Positions 15,592 to 24,353 of a DNA stretch of 49,414 bases are shown in pieces. A program made the position numbers and the translations under genes. Source of the DNA: Anaerolineae bacterium (lineage in GTDB: Bacteria; Chloroflexota; Anaerolineae; JAFGEY01). Under the pieces are notes generated by a model that was given only the letters and a program-made list of their open reading frames with translations, was not told the origin of the DNA and ran no database searches. The number at the start of each line of letters is the position of its first letter. Position 1 is the stretch's first letter. The stretch is taken from the NCBI GenBank assembly GCA_016929775.1, contig JAFGIE010000018.1:1-49414 (forward strand), in the 5' to 3' direction.

Positions 15592-18009
15592 ATGAAGAAA
15601 CGGTGGGCTCTACTGCTGGCAATGGCGCTGTTGGTGACGCCGGTCGTCTCGGTTGCCGCGGATGACGCGGCGCCGGGGCTGGAGATGCAGGTAGCCGCTG
15701 CGTTCGGCGGGCACTTTAAGTATGGCGAGTGGCTTCCGATCTGGGTGCAACTCGGGAACAGCGGGCCCGATCGGGAGATCGAGGTGCACGTGCGCGTGAC
15801 CGGCAGCTGGGGCGAGACGACCTATGGCGCAGCAGTGTCCCTGCCGAGCGGGGCGCGTAAGCGCGTACCGGTCTATGTCATGCCCAACAACTATAGCCGC
15901 GCGCTCGCGGTGCAGATCGTCGAGGGCGGAGCCGTCGTGAGCGAGGCGCGTGTCGACGTACACCCTCATTACAACGCCGAGTACCTGGTTGGCCTCGTGG
16001 CACCTCAGCGGGGTGCGCTCGCGCTGATCCCGAGCGCGACGCTGGCGGGCGTCGAGCGGGCGATCACGCTGGTTGACCTCTCTCTTGACCACATGCCAGA
16101 CCGCGCGGAGGGGCTGCGGTCACTGGACAGTCTGGTGATCAACGATGTCGACACTTCTTCGTTGTCCGCGGGACAGAAAGCGGCGCTGGAAGGATGGGTT
16201 CGGCAAGGGGGACACCTGGTGCTTGGCGGCGGCGCCGGGGCCCAGCGGACCACGCAGGGAATCCCAGAGGCGCTGTGGTCTACGCGGACGCAGGCACTGC
16301 TGGAGGTCGACGAGCTGCCAGGGCTGGAAGCCTATGCGGGCGGCGTGCCTGTGCGCGTGGCAGGTCCGTTCGTCGTTGCGGACCTCGAGACGGAGGACGG
16401 GCGAGCCGGTGCAGCCCAGGGCCAAGTGACCCTGGTGCACGGTCGACAGGTCGGGGCGGGACGCGTGAACGTGGTCGCGCTCGACCTCGCCGGCGCGCCG
16501 TTCGACGCGTGGGCTGGGACCCTGCCCTTGTGGGGCAGGCTGTTGCTGAGCAGCGCGGCGTACCCGGTCGGGCTGCCGCAGGATATGTCCCCGCGCCAGA
16601 TGGTGTCGAGCCAGATGAACTATGCACTCTCAGCCCTGCCCGCCCTCGCTCTGCCCTCTGCCCAGTGGCTTGCCGTGCTGCTGGGCGCGTACGTGTTCCT
16701 CGTCGGACCGGCGAACTATGTGTTTCTGCGCTGGCGCGGGAAGCTGCAGTGGGCTTGGCTGACGATCCCGGCGATCACGCTGGTCTTCTCGGGCGGCGCT
16801 TTTGCCCTGGGCTATCTCTTGCGCGGCACGGACCTGATCCTGAACAAGGTGGCGGTCGCGACCATGCAGCCCGATGGGACGGCGCTCGTGCGGACTTATC
16901 TGGGCCTCTTTAGCCCGTCGCAGCAGTCCTACGAGATCACGGTCGAGGGCAGCGGGCTCCTCAGCCCGCTGGAGCAGGAAGGGCAGCCCTTCTCGGGCGC
17001 TGCAGCCGGTGTTCCCGCAAAGACGGTATTCCTGCAGGGGCGCCCGGCGCAGGTGCGGGGCCTGGCGGTGAACCAGTGGTCGATGCAGACCTTTGTAAGC
17101 GAGGACGTGTGGCAGGATGCGGGGGGCATCGCCGCCGACCTCACGGTGGACGGGGATGCTCTGGTCGGCGCTGTGCGCAACGAGACCTCGCTACTGCTCG
17201 AGGATGTGGTACTGATCCTTGGCACCTCCTTCGTCCGGTTGGGCGACCTACAGCCAGGTGCGACGGCTGACGTGTCGCTGCCGATCGGTGGCGCGAATGG
17301 TGGACCGATGGGGGCGCCGCTGAGCTACCGGTTGTTCGAGGATGCCTTCAACGAGCCGGGGCCGAACGGGATCGCGCGCGAGGTGCAGTTCAAGCAGATC
17401 GTGCTCGACAGCGTGTTCGAGACTGGGGGCAAGTTCGGGATCTTGAGCAGCGGCTCGGGCTTGCGCAACGTCAGCGGCGGATCGGCGCAGCTGTACGTGG
17501 TGGGCTGGTTCGATGAGGCCCCGCCGCTGGTGCGGGTAGGTGAGCGCCGCCCGGCAGAGCAGACGATGGGCCTGCTGTACGCACCGCTGACGTACCGCCT
17601 CGGCACGGAGGGAGGTTTGGCGATCCCGCCGGGCTTGATCGGGGGCGTACTCAGCCAGTACCCGCAGGAGGGAGGCCCGTGTGGGCCCGGCGACGGCGCC
17701 GCAGTCTATATCGGGCGGGGGGCGGCGGTGTTCGACTTTGCGCTCCCGGCAGAAGTGGGCGGCGATGTGCAGACGATCGTGGTGCAGATTGGTTCGGATG
17801 GAGGGTGGGGCGGCGCGCCTGGGCTGGCGCTGTATGACTGGGATGCAGCGCAGTGGGTCGAGGTCGACGACCCAGTGCTCGGACGGAACATCGTGCAAGG
17901 CAGCCGTGGCTTTGTGTCGGAGGACGGGCTTGTCCGCGTGCAGCTCGCCTCGACAGGCGTGGAGAGCGGGTGCTACTATGTCGATCTCGGCGTCGAGGGG
18001 GAGCAGTAG
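15592..18009 (+). CDS. Large exported membrane protein of the MoxR/VWA operon
   Basis: An 805-residue protein. Residues 1-23 form a signal peptide (ending VVSVAAD). A beta-rich extracellular domain follows, then a Rossmann/GATase-like segment around residues 170-250 (ALEGWVRQGGHLVLGGGAG). Two membrane helices lie near residues 355-378 and 388-410 (WLAVLLGAYVFLVGPANYVFL and WLTIPAITLVFSGGAFALGYLL). Another large domain of about 390 residues follows, ending in a segment with paired cysteines. Proteins of this layout commonly precede ABC-2 and MoxR/VWA genes in Chloroflexota and Firmicutes. It could be the outer part of a membrane machine, but no function is established. The ATG at 15592 has GAGGA upstream. 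Confidence 0.78.
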   Translation: MKKRWALLLAMALLVTPVVSVAADDAAPGLEMQVAAAFGGHFKYGEWLPIWVQLGNSGPDREIEVHVRVTGSWGETTYGAAVSLPSGARKRVPVYVMPNNYSRALAVQIVEGGAVVSEARVDVHPHYNAEYLVGLVAPQRGALALIPSATLAGVERAITLVDLSLDHMPDRAEGLRSLDSLVINDVDTSSLSAGQKAALEGWVRQGGHLVLGGGAGAQRTTQGIPEALWSTRTQALLEVDELPGLEAYAGGVPVRVAGPFVVADLETEDGRAGAAQGQVTLVHGRQVGAGRVNVVALDLAGAPFDAWAGTLPLWGRLLLSSAAYPVGLPQDMSPRQMVSSQMNYALSALPALALPSAQWLAVLLGAYVFLVGPANYVFLRWRGKLQWAWLTIPAITLVFSGGAFALGYLLRGTDLILNKVAVATMQPDGTALVRTYLGLFSPSQQSYEITVEGSGLLSPLEQEGQPFSGAAAGVPAKTVFLQGRPAQVRGLAVNQWSMQTFVSEDVWQDAGGIAADLTVDGDALVGAVRNETSLLLEDVVLILGTSFVRLGDLQPGATADVSLPIGGANGGPMGAPLSYRLFEDAFNEPGPNGIAREVQFKQIVLDSVFETGGKFGILSSGSGLRNVSGGSAQLYVVGWFDEAPPLVRVGERRPAEQTMGLLYAPLTYRLGTEGGLAIPPGLIGGVLSQYPQEGGPCGPGDGAAVYIGRGAAVFDFALPAEVGGDVQTIVVQIGSDGGWGGAPGLALYDWDAAQWVEVDDPVLGRNIVQGSRGFVSEDGLVRVQLASTGVESGCYYVDLGVEGEQ

Positions 18010-18071
18010 GTGGTGCTAGGGGCGCCGGTCGGGCAGCCTTGGGCTGATTCGCTCGGCCATAGGAGAGATGC

Positions 18072-19007
18072 ATGGATCTCGCGATCGAGACCCGCGCGCT
18101 GACGCGGCGGTTCGGCAAGACAACGGCGGTGGACCGGCTCGACCTGGAGGTGCCGACCGGCGCGCTGTACGGGCTGATCGGCCCGAACGGTGCGGGCAAG
18201 ACGACCACGCTCCGCATGCTGGCGGGCTTGCTGGAACCGTCGGAAGGCGAGATCGTCCTGAGCGGTCAGGTCACCAACCACGACTGGCGCGACTTGCAGC
18301 GGCAGATCGGCTACATGCCAGACTTTTTCGGCGTGTACGAGGACATGCTCTGCTGGGAGTACCTGGACTTTTTCGCGCGCTGCTATGGGATCGGGCGCGC
18401 ACGACGGCAGCAGATGGTCGACGAACTGCTCGAGCTCGTGGACCTAGCGCCAAAGCGGGATGCCTACGTGCAAACGCTGTCACGGGGGATGCGCCAGCGT
18501 CTCTGTCTGGCGCACGCGCTGGTGCACGACCCAAAGGTGCTCTTGCTGGACGAGCCAGCGTCCGGGCTTGACCCGAGGGCGCGGGTCGAGATGCGCGAGC
18601 TGCTGCGTGAGCTCGGGGCGATGGGCAAGACGATCGTCGTCAGCTCGCACATCTTGACCGAGCTGGCAGAGCTGTGTGACTCGGTGGGCATCATTGAGCG
18701 GGGACGGCTGATCGCGAGTGGCTCGCTCGAGTCGATCCGCCGGCAGGTGCGGCAGGGGCGGACGCTGCAGGTCCAAGTGCTCTCTGACTGGGCGCATGCG
18801 GAGAGCGTGCTGCGCAGCCAGCCGGGTGTTGGGGAGGTGCGTGCAGCCGGGCGTGCGCTCGAGGCGCAGTTTGCGGGAGATGAGACGGGCGCGGCGGACC
18901 TGCTGGCGACCCTGATCGGGCAAGGCGTGCGCATCCTCTCGTTTCGCGAGGTCACGAGCGATCTGGAGGAAGCCTTCCTCCGGCTGACCAAGGGGGAAGT
19001 GGCATGA
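18072..19007 (+). CDS. ABC transporter ATP-binding protein (ABC-2 type)
   Basis: A 311-residue ATPase with Walker A GPNGAGKTTT (residues 37-46), Q-loop RQIGYMPD, signature LSRGMRQRL (about 137), Walker B VLLLDEPASGLD (about 155-166) and the switch histidine in VSSHILTE. The C-terminal 90 residues form the accessory domain usual in DrrA/CcmA-type exporters. It overlaps the permease start by 4 nt (ATGA), so the two form a transporter. The substrate is unknown. It lies between a large exported membrane protein and coiled-coil, MoxR and VWA genes, so it may serve envelope assembly or motility rather than drug export. Confidence 0.93.
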   Translation: MDLAIETRALTRRFGKTTAVDRLDLEVPTGALYGLIGPNGAGKTTTLRMLAGLLEPSEGEIVLSGQVTNHDWRDLQRQIGYMPDFFGVYEDMLCWEYLDFFARCYGIGRARRQQMVDELLELVDLAPKRDAYVQTLSRGMRQRLCLAHALVHDPKVLLLDEPASGLDPRARVEMRELLRELGAMGKTIVVSSHILTELAELCDSVGIIERGRLIASGSLESIRRQVRQGRTLQVQVLSDWAHAESVLRSQPGVGEVRAAGRALEAQFAGDETGAADLLATLIGQGVRILSFREVTSDLEEAFLRLTKGEVA

Positions 19008-20587
19008 GGGTCGGAAAGCGTCGCATCCGGGTACCGCGTCCAGAGAGCAACCCGATCGTGGTCAAGGAGCTCCGCTCGCGTATGCGGGGATGGCGCGCGT
19101 TCGCCATCCTGACAGCAGTGCTGGTCCTGCTCGGCGGATCGAGCTATGCGCTGTACCGGATCGTGCTCAGTACCTCCCGCTATAGCACGACGCCCGTCAG
19201 CCCCCAGATCGGACAGGTGCTGTTCTTTGGCTTGGCTTTCCTGGAGTTGTTCATGGTTTGCCTTGTCACACCCGCCGTGACGGCGGGCGCGGTGAGCGGC
19301 GAACAGGAGCGGCAGACGCTGGAGATGCTGCTGGCGACGCCCCTGCGTCCCGGTCGCATCTTGCGCGGCAAGCTCATCTCGTCGTTGAGCTATGTGTTCC
19401 TGCTGGTCTTTGCCGCCGTGCCGATGGCGAGCCTCGTGTTCATATTCGGCGGCGTGGCTCCCAAAGAGATGCTGAAGGCGCTCGTCCTGGTGGTGTGCGT
19501 GGCAGTCATGCTCGGCGTGGTCGGGGTCTTTGCGTCGGTGTGGCTCGGCCGAACGACGCGCGCCACGGTGGCGAGCTATATGTTCGTGCTGGGGCTGGTG
19601 GTGTTGCCCTATGTTGTGTACGTGCTGGTCGGCGTGATCCAGGAGCGGGAGCCCCCACGCTGGATCTTGGTGCCGACGCCGGTGAGTGCGCTCGCTTCAG
19701 CGCTCGCCCCCTCGGCGCCGATGCAGGGCTCGACCAGCTTTCTGGGGCAGATCGGCTGGGTGCTGAGTGGCAGCCTGTCGTTGGTGCGGGGCGAGCGGAC
19801 GTGGAGTGGGTCGCCGCGCCCGCTGTACCACTATACGCTGGCTGTGTATGGCGTGCTATCGATCGTGCTGTATGGGCTTTCCGCGAGGTTGGTACGGCCC
19901 ACGCGGCGTTGGCGGCTGCGGTGGCGGGAGGTGTTGGCGGGGAGCGCCACGCTGTTGTTGTTCGTCGGCGCGGCGGCGGGCGCCCTCGTGGCGACGAGCG
20001 GCAGGTATGGCACGCGCGTCGCCACGACGCCGACGCCGGCGCCCATGAATCGCCCCTCGATCGTGGAGCGCGTGGTCGCGGTGCCCGTAGAGCCAGAGGC
20101 GCCGCTCGAGCCAGCGCCCGGTGCGCTGACGGACGAGGCACGCGGCGCGATCTATGCACAGGTGGTGCGCCAGCTCTACACGGTCGATCATACCTTTGAC
20201 GTAGCGCCGCAGTTTCCGGTGGTGTACCTCGTGCGTTCCACGGACGATGGCGTAGGCGATCCAGATGCTCCCCAAGATCCCTCGGTGGCATTGTCCGACC
20301 AGGTGCGTGACGCGGTATTGGCAGAGCTGGCGACTTATGGCCTACCGGCAGAGTTCGTGTGGGTTGGAAGTCGTGACGACGTTCCTGTGGACGAGCAGGG
20401 CAGTGTAAAGGGCGGCGGCGTGGTGATGACCTTGGGGAACATCCACCTTCGCGAAGACGGGTCGGCGCTCGTCGCGGGTAGCCTGCATTTCGCTGTGCTT
20501 GGAGCCGGGGGGAGGACCTATCTCCTCGAGCAGGTCGATGGGGAGTGGCGGGTGACTGGGTACACGGGAGTACAATGGATCAGCTAG
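19004..20587 (+). CDS. ABC-2 type permease with extracytoplasmic C-terminal domain
   Basis: A 527-residue permease. It begins with the amphipathic NPIVVKELRSRMRGWRAF motif found in ABC-2 permeases, then shows about six hydrophobic segments up to residue 330 (for instance ILTAVLVLLGGSSYAL, FVLGLVVLPYVVYVLVG and LLLFVGAAAGALVAT). The conserved EQERQTLEMLLATPL loop follows the second helix. Residues about 340-527 form a soluble tail rich in Pro and acidic residues. The tail is unusual for simple ABC-2 permeases and might contact the exported partner protein. The gene overlaps the ATPase gene by 4 nt and the next gene by 13 nt. Transporter identity is strong; the cargo is unknown. Confidence 0.88.
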   Translation: MRVGKRRIRVPRPESNPIVVKELRSRMRGWRAFAILTAVLVLLGGSSYALYRIVLSTSRYSTTPVSPQIGQVLFFGLAFLELFMVCLVTPAVTAGAVSGEQERQTLEMLLATPLRPGRILRGKLISSLSYVFLLVFAAVPMASLVFIFGGVAPKEMLKALVLVVCVAVMLGVVGVFASVWLGRTTRATVASYMFVLGLVVLPYVVYVLVGVIQEREPPRWILVPTPVSALASALAPSAPMQGSTSFLGQIGWVLSGSLSLVRGERTWSGSPRPLYHYTLAVYGVLSIVLYGLSARLVRPTRRWRLRWREVLAGSATLLLFVGAAAGALVATSGRYGTRVATTPTPAPMNRPSIVERVVAVPVEPEAPLEPAPGALTDEARGAIYAQVVRQLYTVDHTFDVAPQFPVVYLVRSTDDGVGDPDAPQDPSVALSDQVRDAVLAELATYGLPAEFVWVGSRDDVPVDEQGSVKGGGVVMTLGNIHLREDGSALVAGSLHFAVLGAGGRTYLLEQVDGEWRVTGYTGVQWIS

Positions 20588-22275
20588 GGACGTGGAAAGC
20601 TGGCGCATTCGAGGCGCGGCTGGTGCGCCTGGGCTGGAAGCTACGGCTGCGGGAGGGACTGTGGCTCGCCCAGCAGACGCTATGGATCGCCTGCGCCGTG
20701 GCGCTGTTGGTCGAGCTCGCGGGGCGCGTGTGGCCCCTGCCGTACCTCAGTGCCTGGTCTGCCCTGCCCCTGGGAGCGTGGGCCCTGTGCGCGGCGGGCT
20801 TTGCGCTGCTGCAGCGCATGCCTGCGATGCGGGTCGCGCGCCAGCTCGACGTCGAGCTGGGGCTGAAGGAACGCGTGTCGACGGCGCTGTACCTGCAGGA
20901 ACAGACCGACAAGCCCGCCTCGACCCGGTTGCGTGCGAGCGCGAGCCTGATCTCGCTACAGCGGCGCGATGCCGTGGAGGCGCTGTCGGCGGTTGACGTG
21001 CGGCGTGCCTTCCAGGTGCTGTGGTCGAAGCGCCGGCTATTGGGAGCCGCGCTATTGCTGGCAGCGATCGCGGTGCTGGCGGTCCTGCCCAACCCTATGG
21101 ACCAGAGACTCGCGGAGCGGCGGGCGATCGCGGAAGAAGCGCAGCGGCAGGCGGCAGAGATCGAACAGCTCCGGGACGAGATCGAGGCGAACGCTGGGCT
21201 CACGCCCGAGCAGCGAGCAGAGCTGCTGCGCCGCCTGGAAGAGCTCGCTGCCGCGTTGCGCCGTAACCGTGGCGACCGGGAGCAGGCTCTCGCCGACTTG
21301 TCGCGGGCCGAGCAGGCGCTGCGAGAGCGACTCGATCCCGGCGCCGACGCGCGCGCCGCGACGCTCGAGGCCCTTGCGGCGCAGCTCGAGGCTTTGGCAG
21401 AGCGCACGGGGAATGATCGCCCTGAGGATGCGGCCGATGCGCTGCAGCAGCTGGCGGAGACCCTGGGCAGCGCCGATGATGCGCAGCGGACAGAGATCGC
21501 GGCGGCATTGGCCGAGATGGCGGCGCGCGCGGCGCAGGGCGGGGACGCGCAGCTCGCCCAGGCCCTGGCGCAGCTGGCGGGGGCGGCGCAGTCCGGAGAC
21601 GCGGCGCGGTCCGGAGACGCGGCGCGGTCCAGAGACGCGGCGCAGGCTGCGGGGCAGGCGATGTCGGCGACGGCGCAGGCGCTGGCTGACCAGCGGGCCC
21701 TACAGGATGCCCTGAACCGCCTGTCGGAGAGCCAGCGTGCGCTGTCGGGAGCGGGCGAGAGAGAGGGCGCCGGGAGTGGTCAGGGCCAAGGGCAGGGAGA
21801 GGGGGAGGGGCAGGGCCAGGGCCAAGGACAGGGGGAGGGGCAGGGCCAAGGCCAAGGCCAGGGGCAAGGACAGGGGCAGGGGCAGGGGCAGGGCCAGTCT
21901 CCTGGGCAGGGAGGCGGCACCAAAGCGGACACGTTGCCGCCTTTCCGCGGCAGCGGGCAGGCAGGGAGACCGGAGGGCGAAGGAAGCCCGGGCGCAGCGG
22001 CGGATCTGGGCGAGCAGCTGTATGTCCCGTGGGAGCGACGGACAGGGACAGGCGACCAGATCACCATCCCGGGGCAGGACACAGGACAAGGAGAGACGGA
22101 GGTCCGGGAGCGCCAGGATCCGCTGCCGGGGAGTCCAGCCGAGGCACTGGTGCCCTACCAGGAGGTGTACCAAGCCTACCACGAGGCGGCGCAGTCGGCG
22201 ATCGAGCAGAGCTACATCCCATTGGGGTTGAGGGAGTATGTGCGCGCGTACTTTTCGCAGCTGGAGCCAGAGTGA
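20575..22275 (+). CDS. Membrane coiled-coil protein with a GQ-rich tract
   Basis: A 566-residue protein resembling DUF4175-type proteins found beside MoxR/VWA genes. Hydrophobic segments occur near residues 33-50, 58-80 and 155-170. A long Ala/Gln/Glu/Arg coiled coil (about 175-400) follows, then a low-complexity tract of about 40 residues made of GQ and GE repeats (about 400-445), and a C-terminal region ending in a short conserved-looking helix. Within the coiled coil an 18-nt unit is repeated three times. The ATG at 20575 overlaps the permease stop by 13 nt, indicating coupling. The GQ tract should be disordered and could act as a flexible linker. Function unknown. Confidence 0.78.
   Translation: MDQLGTWKAGAFEARLVRLGWKLRLREGLWLAQQTLWIACAVALLVELAGRVWPLPYLSAWSALPLGAWALCAAGFALLQRMPAMRVARQLDVELGLKERVSTALYLQEQTDKPASTRLRASASLISLQRRDAVEALSAVDVRRAFQVLWSKRRLLGAALLLAAIAVLAVLPNPMDQRLAERRAIAEEAQRQAAEIEQLRDEIEANAGLTPEQRAELLRRLEELAAALRRNRGDREQALADLSRAEQALRERLDPGADARAATLEALAAQLEALAERTGNDRPEDAADALQQLAETLGSADDAQRTEIAAALAEMAARAAQGGDAQLAQALAQLAGAAQSGDAARSGDAARSRDAAQAAGQAMSATAQALADQRALQDALNRLSESQRALSGAGEREGAGSGQGQGQGEGEGQGQGQGQGEGQGQGQGQGQGQGQGQGQGQSPGQGGGTKADTLPPFRGSGQAGRPEGEGSPGAAADLGEQLYVPWERRTGTGDQITIPGQDTGQGETEVRERQDPLPGSPAEALVPYQEVYQAYHEAAQSAIEQSYIPLGLREYVRAYFSQLEPE
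21592..21645 (+). repeat. Three tandem 18-bp units inside the coiled-coil gene
   Basis: The unit TCCGGAGACGCGGCGCGG occurs three times, the third with one changed base. It encodes SGDAAR, SGDAAR and SRDAAR in frame. This is a short in-frame expansion, probably by replication slippage. Confidence 0.8.
21778..21900 (+). repeat. Low-complexity GQ/GE-encoding tract
   Basis: A G-rich stretch built from GGCCAG, GGGCAG and GGGGAG hexanucleotides encodes alternating Gly-Gln and Gly-Glu. The strand asymmetry is strong and copy number may vary between strains. Confidence 0.8.
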
Positions 22276-22315
22276 GGCCCAGGTGCGCGCGGCGAGCGAA
22301 GGGAGTGCGGAGACG

Positions 22316-23362
22316 ATGACGGAAGGTACAGTCCGGGAGGAGGATGCGATCGACGCCGAAGCGTTCCGGCGCACGGCGGCGGCGATCGAGGAGCAGGTTG
22401 GGCGCGTGATCGTGGGACAGCGCGAACTGGTGCGCCATACGTTGATCACGCTTCTCGCCGGCGGGAATGCGCTGCTGGAGGGCGTGCCCGGGTTGGGCAA
22501 GACGATGCTCGTACGGACACTGGCGCGCGCGGTGGACTGCGCCTTCTCGCGCATCCAGTTCACGCCGGATCTGATGCCTTCCGATATCGTGGGCACCAAC
22601 CTGATCGTCGAGGACGAGGGCGGGGGGCGGCGTTTCCAGTTCGAGGCAGGCCCGATCTTTGCCAACCTGGTCTTGGCGGACGAGATCAACCGGGCGACGC
22701 CCAAGACGCAGTCGGCGATGCTGGAAGCGATGCAGGAGCGCAGCGTGACCGTAGCCAAGGTGACGCGCCAGCTGCCCGCGCCCTTTTTCGTGCTGGCTAC
22801 GCAGAACCCGCTCGAGATGGAAGGCACGTATCCCCTGCCCGAGGCGCAGCTGGACCGCTTCACGTTCAAGGTCGACGTCCCCTACCCGACGGTGGATGAA
22901 CTGGTCGAGATCGCCAACCGCACGACGGGCAGCGCCGCTCCCGAGGTGGAGCCGGTCGCGGATGGGGCGCGGATCGTGGCGATGCAGGCCCTGGCAAGGG
23001 GCGTGCCGATCGCCGATCACGTCACCGCATACGGGGCACGGCTGCTCAAGGCAACCCACCCGCAGGACGGGGAGGCGCCGGGCGTGGTGACGCAGTACGT
23101 GCGGTACGGCGCCAGCCCGCGCGGGCTGCAGTCGATGATCCTGGCGGGCAAGATCATGGCGTTGCTCGACGGACGGTACAACGTGGCCTATGACGACCTG
23201 CGGCGCGCGGCGCTGCCAGCGCTGCGCCACCGGCTGATCCTGGGCTTCGAGGCCCAAGCGGAGGGGATCACAGCGGACGCCGTGATCGAGGAGCTACTGG
23301 CGGAGGTTGTCCCCGAAGAGGATCGTGAGGCCCACCCAGGCGCGCGCGTGCGGAGGGGGTAG
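22316..23362 (+). CDS. MoxR family AAA+ ATPase
   Basis: A 348-residue MoxR ATPase. Walker A is GVPGLGKTM (about residues 57-65), the sensor block is QFTPDLMPSDIVGTN, Walker B is LVLADEINRATPKTQSA (about 120-136), and the arginine-finger region follows EAQLDRFTF. The C-terminal lid ends ALRHRLILGFEAQAEGI. MoxR ATPases act as chaperones that insert metals or fold VWA-domain partners; here DUF58 and two VWA proteins follow directly. The ATG at 22316 is chosen over an upstream ATG at 22238 because family similarity begins soon after it, and the upstream start would overlap the previous gene. Identity is certain; the client is inferred to be the neighbouring VWA proteins. Confidence 0.95.
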   Translation: MTEGTVREEDAIDAEAFRRTAAAIEEQVGRVIVGQRELVRHTLITLLAGGNALLEGVPGLGKTMLVRTLARAVDCAFSRIQFTPDLMPSDIVGTNLIVEDEGGGRRFQFEAGPIFANLVLADEINRATPKTQSAMLEAMQERSVTVAKVTRQLPAPFFVLATQNPLEMEGTYPLPEAQLDRFTFKVDVPYPTVDELVEIANRTTGSAAPEVEPVADGARIVAMQALARGVPIADHVTAYGARLLKATHPQDGEAPGVVTQYVRYGASPRGLQSMILAGKIMALLDGRYNVAYDDLRRAALPALRHRLILGFEAQAEGITADAVIEELLAEVVPEEDREAHPGARVRRG

Positions 23363-23365
23363 CAC

Positions 23366-24286
23366 ATGGCTCAGGAGGGGCGCGCCACGCCGTCGCGGCA
23401 GGCGATACCGCTCTTTGACGAGGCCTTCCTGCGCAAGCTGGAGCGACTGGCGCTGGTGAGCCGGCGCGCGATGGCGGGGCAGCTGCAAGGCGAGCGCCGG
23501 AGCCCGAAACGTGGGCAATCGGTCGAGTTTGCCGACTATCGGCCCTACGCGGCGGGCGATGATTTCCGGCGCATCGACTGGAACGCGTACGCGCGGCTGG
23601 AGCGGTTCTTTATCAAGTTGTTCGTCGAGGAACAGGATCTGACCGTCCATTTGCTGCTGGATGCCAGCGCCTCTATGGACTGGGGCGACCCGAACAAGCT
23701 GCACTATGCGCGGCGCGCGGCGGGCGCGATCGGCTACGTCGCACTCGCGGGGCTGGACCAGGTCACGGTGACCCTGCTGGGTGGTGAGTCGGCAAAGGGC
23801 GGCGCGTTCCTTTCCCCGCGCCGCGGCAAGCGACATGGGATGTCGTTGCTCTCGTTCCTGGCGGCGGCACGCCCCGGTGGCGCAGTGTCGTTGGGGCGCC
23901 AGCTGCGCGCCTACGCCGCTGCAGCCACGTGCCCGGGGCCAACGGTGTTGCTGTCGGACCTGATGGACGCGGGCTGGACGGATGGCCTTCGCGCGCTCGC
24001 CGGGCGTGGGTTCGAGGTCACCGTGCTGCACATCCTCTCCCCGGACGAGGTGAACCCCGATCTTGCGGGCGACCTCAAGCTGACCGACGTGGAGGCAGGC
24101 CCTCCGGTCGAGATCACGGCGGACCTGGCTACGGTTGCGCGCTACAGGCAAAGCCTAGCGGCATGGCGTGAGGAGCTACGCCGCTTCTGCAGTGCGCGCG
24201 AGATGCGCTACATCCCCCTGGAGACGTCTGTCTCGTTGGATGCCCTGTTGTTCTCGATGTTGCGGCGGGGTCGCGTGCTCAAGTAG
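23366..24286 (+). CDS. DUF58 (VWA-like) protein
   Basis: A 306-residue DUF58 protein that starts 3 nt after the MoxR stop. The family core SVEFADYRPYAAGDDFRRIDWNAYARLERFFIKLFVEEQ lies at about residues 50-90. A VWA-like MIDAS sequence DASASMDWG follows near residue 99, and the C-terminus keeps FEVTVLHILSPDEVNP. No membrane segment is seen, so it should be cytoplasmic, as are many DUF58 proteins. Pairing of MoxR with DUF58 is one of the most conserved gene pairs in bacteria, and the DUF58 protein is thought to be a MoxR partner. Identity is certain; the biochemical role is not known. Confidence 0.93.
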   Translation: MAQEGRATPSRQAIPLFDEAFLRKLERLALVSRRAMAGQLQGERRSPKRGQSVEFADYRPYAAGDDFRRIDWNAYARLERFFIKLFVEEQDLTVHLLLDASASMDWGDPNKLHYARRAAGAIGYVALAGLDQVTVTLLGGESAKGGAFLSPRRGKRHGMSLLSFLAAARPGGAVSLGRQLRAYAAAATCPGPTVLLSDLMDAGWTDGLRALAGRGFEVTVLHILSPDEVNPDLAGDLKLTDVEAGPPVEITADLATVARYRQSLAAWREELRRFCSAREMRYIPLETSVSLDALLFSMLRRGRVLK

Positions 24287-24353
24287 CACGGCTCCGCGCG
24301 GGACGAAAAGCCGATGCCTGCGCGACGCGACAGGCCCGGCGTTGAGGAGGACC

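Noticed and set aside
21592..21645. Remnant of a mobile element
   Set aside because: The repeats are in frame inside a coding region, with no terminal inverted repeats or transposase; slippage explains them.
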